Source of the DNA: an uncultured Clostridia bacterium
Lineage (GTDB): Bacteria; Bacillota; Clostridia; Oscillospirales; Acutalibacteraceae
NCBI GenBank assembly: GCA_937875885.1
Contig: CALEIO010000078.1
Coordinates: forward strand, 1 to 7,353
Direction: 5' to 3'
Length of the DNA stretch: 7,353 bases
A model generated the notes under the pieces. The model made no database searches. It saw only the letters and a list, made by a program, of their open reading frames with translations, and was not told the DNA's origin. The position numbers and the translations under genes were made by a program. This document shows, piece after piece, positions 1 to 5,629 of this stretch. The stretch's first letter is position 1. Every line of letters begins with the position of its first letter.

Positions 1-730
1 TTTCAGCATCGGCAGGTGCCTCTGCCTCAACAGCGGCAGAGCCCTGAACGCCCTGTTTGCCCTCAAGAACAGCATCAGCCATAGTAGCGGCAATCAACTT
101 AACTGCACGGATAGCATCGTCGTTGCCGGGAATTACATAGTCAATCTCATCAGGATCGCAGTTGGTATCAACAATAGCAACGATCGGAATGTTGAGCTTC
201 TTAGCTTCAGAAACTGCAATTCTTTCCTTGCGGGGGTCAACGATGAAGAGAGCGCCGGGGAGCTTCTTCATATCTTTGATGCCGCCGAGGAACTTCTCGA
301 GCTTCTCGATTTCGAGCTTGAGCTTGATAACTTCCTTCTTGGGAAGAAGCTCAAATGTACCGTCAGCCTCCATAGCACGGAGCTGCTTGAGTCTGCCGAT
401 TCTACGACGGATAGTTGTGAAGTTTGTGAGCATACCGCCGAGCCAACGAGCGTTTACATAGTAAGCGCCTGCACGCTCTGCCTCTTCCTTGATGCTGTCC
501 ATAGCCTGCTTCTTTGTACCAACAAAGAGAACATTCTTGCCCTCAACAGCAACATCACGAACGAAGCTGTAAGCCTCTTCGAGCTTCTTAACTGTCTTCT
601 GGAGATCGATAATGTAGATACCGTTTCTCTCTGTGAAGATGTACTCTGCCATCTTGGGGTTCCATCTTCTGGTCTGGTGACCAAAGTGTACGCCAGCTTC
701 GAGGAGCTGTTTCATAGATACTACTGACAT
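1..730 (-). CDS. rpsB: 30S ribosomal protein S2 (C-terminal end cut by the window)
   Basis: S2 is a small-subunit ribosomal protein that binds 16S rRNA at the head-body junction late in assembly and is needed for S1 docking. The reading frame gives 243 residues with no stop before the left edge; typical S2 proteins are about 230-260 residues, so only the tail is missing. Recognisable S2 signatures are [20 protein letters not shown] (residues 6-25), FVGTKKQA (69-76), [12 protein letters not shown] (93-104), [13 protein letters not shown] (157-169) and [13 protein letters not shown] (181-193). The visible end is a Glu/Ala-rich tail, common in clostridial S2. The ATG at 728-730 is chosen because a perfect AGGAGG (738-743) lies 7 nt upstream; an internal Met at residue 6 lacks such a site. 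tsf (EF-Ts) usually follows but would lie outside the window. Identification is secure. Confidence 0.98.
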   Translation of the reverse strand, partial: MSVVSMKQLLEAGVHFGHQTRRWNPKMAEYIFTERNGIYIIDLQKTVKKLEEAYSFVRDVAVEGKNVLFVGTKKQAMDSIKEEAERAGAYYVNARWLGGMLTNFTTIRRRIGRLKQLRAMEADGTFELLPKKEVIKLKLEIEKLEKFLGGIKDMKKLPGALFIVDPRKERIAVSEAKKLNIPIVAIVDTNCDPDEIDYVIPGNDDAIRAVKLIAATMADAVLEGKQGVQGSAAVEAEAPADAE

Positions 731-737
731 GTTTATT

Positions 738-744
738 CCTCCTA
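738..744 (-). promoter_or_regulatory. rpsB ribosome binding site
   Basis: TAGGAGG on the minus strand, 7 nt from the rpsB ATG. A second GGAGG (753-757) lies about 10 nt further upstream; it is too far from the ATG to be the main site but could pair alternatively or hold a standby ribosome. Confidence 0.85.
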
Positions 745-828
745 AGGTTAAACCTCCGACAGACCTTTGAATTTTGCTCGTTTATACTTAAAAAGTACAC
801 CGCGGAGCAAGCCTGCCGTGCGTAGTGC
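745..828 (-). promoter_or_regulatory. rpsB 5' leader with nested hairpins
   Basis: Between the predicted transcript start (about 828) and the ribosome binding site the leader can fold into a two-tier hairpin. The outer stem is TTGCTC (805-810) with GAGCAA (774-779). The inner stem is TGTACTT (793-799) with AAGTATA (783-789), closed by a 3-nt UUU loop and containing one G-U pair. Ribosomal protein leaders often carry autoregulatory structures bound by the encoded protein; whether this one does is inference. I do not recognise it as a named Rfam family. Confidence 0.45.
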
Positions 829-834
829 CTGAAT

Positions 835-863
835 ATTTTAGCAAAAGAGTAAGCAAATGTCAA
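835..863 (-). promoter_or_regulatory. Sigma-A promoter of rpsB
   Basis: The minus strand has a perfect -35 TTGACA (858-863), a 17-nt spacer and the -10 TAAAAT (835-840). This is close to the vegetative consensus, as expected for a ribosomal protein gene, and predicts transcription starting near 828, leaving a leader of about 98 nt. Confidence 0.8.
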
Positions 864-980
864 GTGTTTTTCAGGTTTTTTCTTATTTTTTTCAGTGTTT
901 TTTGTGCCGTTTTCCAATGTTATCACACAATCAAATAAACCATCACATATATTATTACAGAAAATGTCACATAAAAAGCA

Positions 981-1007
981 AAAAGCAGCCGCAAAAGCGA
1001 CTGCTTT
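981..1007 (-). terminator. Intrinsic terminator of the SleB-like hydrolase gene
   Basis: On the minus strand AGCAGTCGC (997-1005) pairs with GCGGCTGCT (984-992) around a UUUU loop, 9 bp with one G-U pair, extendable by two A-U pairs. It is followed by TTTTGCTTTTT. It begins only a few bases after the stop codon of the hydrolase gene (1012-1014) and separates it from the rpsB promoter. Confidence 0.85.
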
Positions 1008-1011
1008 GATA

Positions 1012-1752
1012 TTACCATCTGTCAAAAAATCTGTGACTGTTATGTGCAACTACAAACTCCTGGGACTCGTGGAAACCACTTGTGCAGAGTGCAGGTGCAT
1101 AGAAATATACGATGTTGTGCTGAACTGCAGCGCCACCTTCATCAAAAATGAACTTAACCGCATTAAGTACATCTTCGTTAGGTGTGTTGTAAAGTCCACC
1201 ATAATAACCCATACTGGTTCTGAGAGCTTCTACGGACTTGTATCCGTCAGAAATCATAGTGTCTCTGATAGCCTGTGCAACCAGACAGCAGCCAATGTAA
1301 CCCTCGCCACCTGCTTCACCCATAACGAGATGCTCAAGAATATCTCTGTCATAAGAGGTAAGGGTGATTGAGTAACTAACATAAGAAGGGTCAGGCTTTG
1401 CAATATCAAGAAGATACTTGCTGTTTGTGGAAACAGTAGCTGCAGGATTGCTGGAGATTACAGTATTCTCTGCTTTCTTGATAACCTTTGCAGTTTTCTC
1501 TGCCTTAACCTTAGCACTGTCAAAAGACTTTGCTTTCTTTGCAGTTGAATCGTCCTGCTTGTTTGTCAGGTTCTTATCATCTACATAAGATTTAGTTACA
1601 CGGTCATTTTCTTTAATTTCGGTTGTGCTTTGTGTAGCTGTTGCACCGGAAACTGTCTGTGCGCTTGCAAAGAACACGGCGCAAGGAACAACAATGATTG
1701 TAATGATGAGAGAAAGCGATACTACGGCAGCCAACCTTTTGAATCTTTTCAT
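1012..1752 (-). CDS. Secreted SleB/CwlJ-type cell wall hydrolase
   Basis: A 246-residue exported protein. Residues 1-31 form a signal peptide: a basic MKRFKR start, a hydrophobic core (about 8-29) and an Ala-Ser-Ala cleavage-type site at 29-31. Residues about 37-130 are a polar linker rich in Lys, Ala, Thr, Asp and Ser. The C-terminal part (about 131-246) matches the Hydrolase_2 (SleB/CwlJ) family, known for spore-cortex lytic enzymes acting on peptidoglycan: MGEAGGEGYIG (144-154), with Glu146 in the position of the catalytic glutamate of SleB, and a closing VAHNSHRFF motif near the C-terminus. The ATG at 1750-1752 has AAGGAGG (1762-1768) upstream. There is no N-terminal peptidoglycan-binding domain as in Bacillus SleB, so a germination role is not certain; a vegetative or sporulation-stage wall hydrolase is equally possible. 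It is monocistronic, with its own terminator. Confidence 0.85.
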   Translation of the reverse strand: MKRFKRLAAVVSLSLIITIIVVPCAVFFASAQTVSGATATQSTTEIKENDRVTKSYVDDKNLTNKQDDSTAKKAKSFDSAKVKAEKTAKVIKKAENTVISSNPAATVSTNSKYLLDIAKPDPSYVSYSITLTSYDRDILEHLVMGEAGGEGYIGCCLVAQAIRDTMISDGYKSVEALRTSMGYYGGLYNTPNEDVLNAVKFIFDEGGAAVQHNIVYFYAPALCTSGFHESQEFVVAHNSHRFFDRW

Positions 1753-1761
1753 AAAATTCGT

Positions 1762-1768
1762 CCTCCTT
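1762..1768 (-). promoter_or_regulatory. Ribosome binding site of the hydrolase gene
   Basis: AAGGAGG on the minus strand, 9 nt upstream of the ATG at 1752. It fixes the start choice. Confidence 0.8.
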
Positions 1769-1985
1769 ATTTACGGATACAGCAACTTAAAAGTCACTTG
1801 TGAGCTTGTCTTAAATTATGTTAAGACCGGTTCACGTGTACCCTTGGACAACTCAGCCGAAAATGTCACACTCGAAGGGACCAATCAAGGATTTCAGAAT
1901 GAAATCGTAAATTTTGACCATCCGCTCCGATTTTCGAAAGCGTTGTTTTTAAGCGGTAATATTTTGCTTAATCACACAATCTCAG
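1769..1985 (-). promoter_or_regulatory. Long, possibly structured 5' leader of the hydrolase gene
   Basis: About 215 nt without a credible gene, richer in G+C over 1828-1956 than the AT-rich DNA on its upstream side. Several potential helices are visible: a perfect 7-bp hairpin (1890-1896 with 1900-1906, 3-nt loop); CCCTT (1841-1845) with AAGGG (1875-1879) enclosing GACA/TGTC (1847-1850 with 1864-1867); CCGCT (1922-1926) with AGCGG (1952-1956); and the 20-bp inverted repeat at 1808-1827. Pairing works for RNA of either strand, so direction rests on the downstream gene. I looked for hallmarks of ydaO-type c-di-AMP, T-box, 6S, SRP, tmRNA and RNase P RNAs and saw none. Either an unrecognised cis-regulatory RNA or an ordinary long leader. 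Confidence 0.35.
1808..1827. repeat. 20-bp inverted repeat upstream of the hydrolase gene
   Basis: GTCTTAA (1808-1814) and TTAAGAC (1821-1827) are perfect 7-bp complementary arms around a 6-nt AT-rich centre, some 56 nt upstream of the hydrolase start codon. It has the form of a dimeric regulator operator; it could also be one helix of the leader RNA. Confidence 0.5.
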
Positions 1986-1990
1986 GTGCT

Positions 1991-2019
1991 ATTTAAGCAT
2001 ATATGCAAAAAAATTGCAA
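1991..2019 (-). promoter_or_regulatory. Candidate promoter of the hydrolase gene
   Basis: On the minus strand TTGCAA (2014-2019) and TTAAAT (1991-1996) are separated by exactly 17 nt; each matches the sigma-A consensus at 4 of 6 bases. The spacer holds the perfect palindrome GCATATATGC (1997-2006), which could be a regulator site. It would give a leader of roughly 230 nt. A sporulation sigma promoter elsewhere in the region is not excluded. Confidence 0.35.
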
Positions 2020-2163
2020 AGATTTTAAAAAGCAATTATTTTTCTTTATAATCATTATTTTTGCCTTTTTATTCTTTTGTGGAACTATTTTTCGTTATTA
2101 TGCACATAATTTTGCTGTTTGTTTCGTCACTATTGCTTTATGCCACAAATTTTTCGGTGCAGC
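2020..2163. other. AT-rich spacer with no supported feature
   Basis: Very T-rich on the plus strand. I see no convincing terminator for the YmxH-type gene that ends at 2164, only a weak ATTATG/CATAAT hairpin (2097-2110) without a proper T run on the minus strand. Transcription from that gene may therefore continue into the hydrolase gene. Confidence 0.4.
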
Positions 2164-2448
2164 TTATTTACTAAATATTTTCTGTACTTTGGATTTCTTT
2201 TGTTGATATTTAACATTATGATTGACTAATATGGTATCTTCACCAATTAGGCTTATATCACACCAGGGTATGAATAAATCCTCATTTCTTCCGAATAATC
2301 CGAAACACCTAGGGCGTCCAAACACCACTATAGACACTATCTGCGAGGTCACGGTATCTATCTCAACATCATCCGCAAAACCTAACCTACAACCATTAGA
2401 ACTGTTGATAACCTCTTTATGTCTTAACTCTGCAATTCTGCAAATCAT
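2164..2448 (-). CDS. YlmC/YmxH-family sporulation protein (PRC-barrel domain)
   Basis: A 94-residue cytoplasmic protein. Residues 3-78 match the small PRC-barrel proteins of the YlmC/YmxH family: RIAELRHKEVINSSNGCRLG at the start, an acidic VEIDTVTSQIVSIVV strand pair, RCFGLFGRNEDLFIPW in the middle and ISLIGEDTILV at the end. The last ~16 residues are a Lys/Gln-rich tail. Family members are found almost only in endospore formers and often lie near sigE/sigG; their molecular role is not established. The open frame extends 25 codons upstream (to 2523), but the ATG at 2446-2448 is chosen because the family begins at this Met-Ile/Arg-Ile motif and AAAGGG lies about 10 nt upstream. It is transcribed away from the membrane protein operon that starts at 2599. 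Confidence 0.88.
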   Translation of the reverse strand: MICRIAELRHKEVINSSNGCRLGFADDVEIDTVTSQIVSIVVFGRPRCFGLFGRNEDLFIPWCDISLIGEDTILVNHNVKYQQKKSKVQKIFSK

Positions 2449-2469
2449 TTTCACACACCCTTTTATGCT

Positions 2470-2485
2470 TACTATTAATAGTATA
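2470..2485 (-). promoter_or_regulatory. Palindrome overlapping a candidate -10 of the YmxH-type gene
   Basis: TACTATTAATAGTA (2470-2483) is a perfect 14-bp palindrome. On the minus strand the hexamer TATACT (2480-2485) overlaps it and would start transcription about 25 nt before the ATG. No good -35 is visible 17 nt further upstream, so the promoter call is weak. The arrangement suits an operator covering a -10 element. Confidence 0.35.
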
Positions 2486-2545
2486 TTGCGATTATTTCCA
2501 TTTATTACATACAGCCAAATCATTCTGAATTTTTTGTAATTGCTA

Positions 2546-2573
2546 TTGAAAAAATCCTGTTCTATGTTAAAAT
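2546..2573 (+). promoter_or_regulatory. Sigma-A promoter of the membrane protein operon
   Basis: TTGAAA (2546-2551), a 16-nt spacer and TAAAAT (2568-2573), preceded by TG at 2565-2566 (extended -10). This predicts a transcript start near 2580 and a leader of only about 20 nt before the ATG at 2599. Confidence 0.65.
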
Positions 2574-2598
2574 ATATAATATGTTTGGAGGTATGATT

Positions 2599-3264
2599 AT
2601 GTTATCATTCTTAAATAAAGCACCTGTAATAAAAGAAAAGAATATGGCTTTCAGAATTATTCTTCCTATTTTATCTTTTATTACAAGCATTTTCGTTTTT
2701 GCTCCTGTTATCACCGGTTTCAAGTGGCAGGAGGCTGTTGCAGGTTACTCACCTGTTCATCTTGTATTCAAGGGACTCTTTGGTATTTCGTTAATTGCTT
2801 GTTCAATTATCTATGCTTTCACAAAGAATGTCCCTGCTACAGGTGTTGCCGCAATATTCGGATTCATTTCCGCTTTATTCCCCTTACTCAGAAGCGTTTC
2901 CGATTGTATTCAGGCAAAGAATTTTTCAGAGCAATTCTCTATGACAACAGACTACTCACCCTATCTTATTTCTATTTGCGTATATCTGTTGCTGGCGATG
3001 CTTTGTCTTTCCACAGCACTTTATTCTGCGGGGCTTTTGCCTTATCCCATAATAATTCTTGTTCTTTCTGCTATAACGCTTCTTGCAGTTTTATTTGTAA
3101 CAATAGAAAGAGTGACAGCTTTAAGTGTAAACATTTTTGAAGTTATTTGTTTTGCTTATGCAGCTTTTGCTGTTTCAATCCCTGTACTCTTTGTACTCTC
3201 TGTAAGAACACGCAAATCAATCGAAAAAGAACAAATCACAGAATCAACAGAGGAAACGCTATGA
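2599..3264 (+). CDS. Six-helix integral membrane protein, function unknown (first of pair)
   Basis: A 221-residue protein I do not recognise. Hydrophobic stretches at about 16-39, 53-74, 80-99, 121-143, 148-168 and 178-202 predict six membrane helices. The N-terminal tail is short and basic (KAPVIKEK) and the C-terminal tail is charged (RTRKSIEKEQ, then Glu/Thr-rich), both probably cytoplasmic. A mildly acidic loop lies between helices 3 and 4 (about 101-120). No catalytic, ATP-binding or transporter signature is visible. Of the in-frame ATGs at 2581, 2593 and 2599, the last is chosen because GGAGG (2587-2591) sits 7 nt before it; the first two precede or abut that site. Its stop overlaps the start of the next gene (ATGA), so the two are almost certainly co-translated and may form a complex. 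A transporter or envelope protein is possible but unsupported. Confidence 0.8.
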   Translation: MLSFLNKAPVIKEKNMAFRIILPILSFITSIFVFAPVITGFKWQEAVAGYSPVHLVFKGLFGISLIACSIIYAFTKNVPATGVAAIFGFISALFPLLRSVSDCIQAKNFSEQFSMTTDYSPYLISICVYLLLAMLCLSTALYSAGLLPYPIIILVLSAITLLAVLFVTIERVTALSVNIFEVICFAYAAFAVSIPVLFVLSVRTRKSIEKEQITESTEETL

Positions 3265-3875
3265 GAATTGTAAGAAACCCAGTACTGAAATCTGATAAAA
3301 GGATTCCCGTAACCATCATCATCATTGCTGTTGTAATGTTCATTCTTTCAATCATCGACGTTACAATCACTTTCAGCAAAGGTGTGGTTGCACTTAATTT
3401 AGGCTCTCTGGGAATGTGGTCTTCCCTGCTTTCTATCATTCCTTTAAGTTGGGGACTCTGCACAGGTTTGCTGCTCAAAACAAAGAAAGTAAACTTTGCA
3501 AAAATTCCTGCATACATAATATGCGCAATGATTGCTCTGGCTTATGCACTTTACATCGTTATTGCAGGTCAGAAAAATTCTGTAACAAATATTCTTCTCT
3601 TTTCGCTTGCTGTGTTGTTAATTTATCCTTTTGTTATTTCAACACTTACATTGGAAGGCAGACTTTACAACAGAGTGTTTGCTACACTTTTCACAAGCAT
3701 CCTGCTTGGTATCACTTTTATTGGTGCTGTAATTTACTTTGTATTGAAAGGTGCAGTAATTTTCACATTACTTCTCCCCACTCTTATGTACGTTGAGCTT
3801 TTGCTTATTGTATTCTGCTTCAATCTTGAAAAACCCACAAAGAACACAGAGAAGAAAACTGTTATTACTCATTAA
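3261..3875 (+). CDS. Six-helix integral membrane protein, function unknown (second of pair)
   Basis: A 204-residue protein, not recognised. Predicted membrane segments lie at about 15-38, 50-72, 80-102, 109-130, 140-161 and 165-188, with a basic N-terminus (RIVRNPVLKSDKR) and a Lys/Thr-rich C-terminal tail. Length, helix number and tail charges resemble the preceding gene product, which suggests a divergent paralogue or partner; I could not align them convincingly by eye. The ATG at 3261 overlaps the upstream stop in the 4-base form ATGA, with GAGG (3250-3253) 7 nt before it, the usual layout for coupled translation. The frame stays open upstream to an ATG at 3147, but that part runs inside the previous gene and lacks a ribosome binding site. 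The operon ends at the terminator at 3896-3936. Confidence 0.8.
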   Translation: MRIVRNPVLKSDKRIPVTIIIIAVVMFILSIIDVTITFSKGVVALNLGSLGMWSSLLSIIPLSWGLCTGLLLKTKKVNFAKIPAYIICAMIALAYALYIVIAGQKNSVTNILLFSLAVLLIYPFVISTLTLEGRLYNRVFATLFTSILLGITFIGAVIYFVLKGAVIFTLLLPTLMYVELLLIVFCFNLEKPTKNTEKKTVITH

Positions 3876-3895
3876 AAAACTAAAACATTACATAT

Positions 3896-3938
3896 AACAA
3901 AACGCGATGTGTAACAAGTACACATCGCGTTTTGTTTT
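3896..3938. terminator. Bidirectional intrinsic terminator, perfect 18-bp stem
   Basis: The arms at 3896-3913 and 3919-3936 are perfectly complementary over 18 bp (core ACGCGATGTGTA) around a 5-nt loop. The A-rich left and T-rich right flanks give U-rich tails in both directions, so it can end the plus-strand membrane operon (stop at 3875) and the convergent lipoprotein gene (stop at 3960). Confidence 0.9.
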
Positions 3939-3959
3939 GGGAGATTATATCAGACCAAG

Positions 3960-4430
3960 TCAGTTTACTACAAGTCCGCTGAAATTATTTTCAAGCATAG
4001 CTCTGGTTACATTTGTAAAACTGATATCAGTAAGGTCAACCAGAACATAGTTACCAACACTGTAAGAACTTAAAACAGTCATACTCTTGTTCTGTTCAAG
4101 TTCAGCACATCTCTTCTCAACCATAGAAGAAGCTGTAGTCTCATCTGTAAACTCATATATATAAACCATATGGTCTATATTTCCATCATCATCAAAATAT
4201 ACTATCCAGATGTATGCATCAAAATAATTGATTACAAGTCTTTCATCGTCTGTAACAAGATTTTCAATATCCTCTACAGTTGTAAAGTTATATTTATCTG
4301 TTACAGCATCAGTGCTCTGACCTGAAACATTAAAATTATTATCTTTTCCTGAACATCCAACTGCAGTAAAAAGCATCACAGCCATAATTAATACAGCAAA
4401 AAAGCTCAACATAAAATTACTTTTTCTCAT
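3960..4430 (-). CDS. Putative lipoprotein, function unknown
   Basis: A 156-residue secreted protein. The N-terminus is a lipoprotein-type signal: MRKSNF, a hydrophobic core (about 7-22) and TAVGC, with Cys26 as the probable lipidated residue. The lipobox is imperfect (Ala at -3, where Leu is usual). The mature part starts with a Ser/Gly/Asn/Asp linker (27-45), then a compact region of about 110 residues with Tyr/Asp-rich strands (YFDAYIWIVYFDDDGNIDHM) and a helix around SSMVEKRCAELEQ. No family is recognised. The ATG at 4428-4430 is preferred: it begins a standard signal peptide and follows GGTGA at 5-nt spacing. The frame is open upstream to 4544, but that stretch contains a hairpin and no signal-like start. 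It is divergent from spoIIGA and convergent with the membrane operon. Confidence 0.75.
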   Translation of the reverse strand: MRKSNFMLSFFAVLIMAVMLFTAVGCSGKDNNFNVSGQSTDAVTDKYNFTTVEDIENLVTDDERLVINYFDAYIWIVYFDDDGNIDHMVYIYEFTDETTASSMVEKRCAELEQNKSMTVLSSYSVGNYVLVDLTDISFTNVTRAMLENNFSGLVVN

Positions 4431-4458
4431 ACACGTCACCAAATATTGAACAATTAAA

Positions 4459-4480
4459 GAAAAGCAACCACAAGCGGTTG
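4459..4480 (-). promoter_or_regulatory. Hairpin with U-rich tail in the lipoprotein leader (possible attenuator)
   Basis: On the minus strand CAACC (4476-4480) pairs with GGTTG (4465-4469), extendable by a G-U pair to 6 bp with a 4-nt loop, followed by CTTTTCTTT. It lies about 35 nt upstream of the lipoprotein start and downstream of the candidate promoter. The stem is short, so partial termination is the most one could expect. Confidence 0.3.
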
Positions 4481-4554
4481 TAATAAGTTGAAATTCACAA
4501 TTAAAAGCAAGACGATAAAACAGCAAAAAGCCCTTTGGAATCATCTTTTCTTTT

Positions 4555-4562
4555 ATTGTATG
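4555..4562 (-). promoter_or_regulatory. Sigma-E-type -10 element upstream of the lipoprotein gene
   Basis: The minus strand reads CATACAAT, a perfect match to the sigma-E -10 consensus known from Bacillus. Fourteen nt upstream is TAATTAA, a weak match to the -35. Transcription would start near 4548, about 118 nt before the ATG. The -10 is striking beside sigE, but one 8-base match in AT-rich DNA can arise by chance. Confidence 0.35.
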
Positions 4563-4760
4563 AAAGAGTTTAGCACTTAATTATATATATTTCAAACAAC
4601 AATATTGTAATAAAAAATGACACTGATGAAACCACATTAGTGCATTTATTTACACACCATAAATACATGCTTTGCTATAAAACCTGAACATATATTATAC
4701 CAACCAACACAACAGAAGTTGCCTTTTGCGGGTATATTAATACATAATCCTACACTTACA

Positions 4761-4795
4761 TTTGACAAACAAATCAGAACATTTGTGTAACAATT
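4761..4795 (+). promoter_or_regulatory. Candidate spoIIG promoter with Spo0A-box-like sequence
   Basis: A perfect -35 TTGACA (4762-4767) is followed by -10 candidates TGTAAC at 18 nt (4786-4791) and AACAAT at 21 nt (4789-4794), each matching 4 of 6 bases. The minus strand of 4761-4767 reads TGTCAAA, 6 of 7 matches to the Spo0A box TGTCGAA, overlapping the -35. In B. subtilis the spoIIG promoter is a sigma-A promoter with an unusually long spacer, activated by Spo0A bound at the -35. The resemblance is inference; the exact -10 is undecided. Confidence 0.45.
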
Positions 4796-4810
4796 AAAAC
4801 ACAAAGCAAA

Positions 4811-4816
4811 AGGAGG
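4811..4816 (+). promoter_or_regulatory. spoIIGA ribosome binding site
   Basis: A perfect AGGAGG, 6 nt before the ATG at 4823. It favours this ATG over the adjacent TTG at 4820. Confidence 0.85.
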
Positions 4817-4822
4817 CTTTTG

Positions 4823-5629
4823 ATGCAGATTATATATCTGGATACACTATTATGCGTCAACCTGTTTATAGACTACATACTTTTGGTACTAATCAGGAAA
4901 ATACTGCATATCCGCGCAAAAAGCAGAAAACTGATTATTGCCTCAATAGTGGGAGCGACATCTTCTCTCATAGTACTTCTTCCCCGTTATTCTGTTTTTC
5001 TTTCTGCAATATACAAAATAGCTGGTGCAATAATCATTGTACTCCTGGCGTTTGGCAAAACAGATTTCAGAAGACTGTGTGTACGGTTTCTTACCTTTCT
5101 CGGATTCAGTATGATTTTATCTGCATCAGTCGTAATAATGAATAATCTTTTTTCAGCAGAAAATATCATCATATACAATGACTATATATACTTTGATATT
5201 TCTCCTGCCGCTCTTATTGTTTCAACAGGAATTATCTATGGTTGCATCATTATGTATATGAAGTTTGGTAGTGTACATAGAATCAGAAGTGAAATACACA
5301 AGGTAACACTTAGCACAGACAACATTAAGAAGCTGACTTTTGAATCAGTTTTAGATACGGGATGTACACTGAAAGAGCCCTTTTCCGGATTACCTGTGAT
5401 ACTGACGGAAGAAGCAATTTACGGAGATATGGGCATTAAGGAAAACAAACTTCGTATTATTCCTTTCTCAACGGCAGCGGGCTCGGATATAATTCTGGGT
5501 TTCAAACCAAACAAGGTTGAAATTGACGGTAAGCTCTTGCAAAAAGGATGTTACATAGGAATATGCAAAAACAAACTCAAAGGCGAAATAAAATCCATTA
5601 TGGGTTGCGAATTGTTGGAGGCAATATAA
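4823..5629 (+). CDS. spoIIGA: SpoIIGA, sigma-E processing peptidase
   Basis: A 268-residue membrane-bound aspartic protease that removes the pro-peptide of sigma-E in the mother cell after the polar septum forms, triggered by SpoIIR from the forespore. The N-terminal half (about 1-150) has five hydrophobic segments, beginning with the family's [20 protein letters not shown]. The C-terminal half is the cytoplasmic protease domain: [19 protein letters not shown] (176-194) holds the catalytic Asp178 in a DTG motif, and [10 protein letters not shown]...[11 protein letters not shown] (211-234) is the other conserved block. The residue after DTG is Cys where Asn is usual in Bacillus. B. subtilis SpoIIGA is 309 residues, so this is somewhat short but has both halves. 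Its stop overlaps the sigE start by one base, the classic spoIIG operon. Confidence 0.95.
   Translation: MQIIYLDTLLCVNLFIDYILLVLIRKILHIRAKSRKLIIASIVGATSSLIVLLPRYSVFLSAIYKIAGAIIIVLLAFGKTDFRRLCVRFLTFLGFSMILSASVVIMNNLFSAENIIIYNDYIYFDISPAALIVSTGIIYGCIIMYMKFGSVHRIRSEIHKVTLSTDNIKKLTFESVLDTGCTLKEPFSGLPVILTEEAIYGDMGIKENKLRIIPFSTAAGSDIILGFKPNKVEIDGKLLQKGCYIGICKNKLKGEIKSIMGCELLEAI

Larger units (their letters stand above)
4431..4822. other. 392-bp divergent intergenic region between lipoprotein and spoIIGA
   Basis: No credible gene is seen. It holds the lipoprotein leader, a sigma-E-like -10 on the minus strand (4555-4562), an 8-bp hairpin CACTGATG/CATTAGTG (4621-4628 with 4635-4642, one G-U pair) of unknown role, and the TTGACA region upstream of spoIIGA. 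The composition is strongly AT-rich. Confidence 0.6.

Noticed and set aside
895..1371. Plus-strand 158-codon open frame
   Set aside because: It runs through the hydrolase terminator and antisense to its catalytic domain, which is strongly supported on the other strand.
1769..1990. Known riboswitch or housekeeping RNA (ydaO c-di-AMP, T-box, 6S, SRP, RNase P, tmRNA)
   Set aside because: I looked for each family's conserved motifs and found none; the region is left as an unassigned leader.
1625..1996. Plus-strand 123-codon open frame opposite the hydrolase start and leader
   Set aside because: The first third is antisense to a real gene, there is no ribosome binding site and the product resembles no family; the open run is better explained by the GC-richer leader.
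2003..2206. Plus-strand 67-codon open frame encoding a very hydrophobic Phe/Ile-rich peptide
   Set aside because: It has no ribosome binding site, its end overlaps the YmxH-type gene in antisense, and the composition simply reflects T-rich intergenic DNA.
2449..2523. 25-codon N-terminal extension of the YmxH-type protein
   Set aside because: Family members begin at the Met before the Arg-Ile-Ala-Glu-Leu motif, and the extension covers the palindrome and candidate -10.
4431..4544. N-terminal extension of the lipoprotein (38 more codons)
   Set aside because: It would bury the lipoprotein signal peptide inside the chain, lacks a good ribosome binding site and contains the leader hairpin.
4621..4642. 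Hairpin CACTGATG/CATTAGTG as a terminator
   Set aside because: The stem is only 8 bp with a G-U pair, the following T run is broken, and no gene ends upstream of it on either strand.
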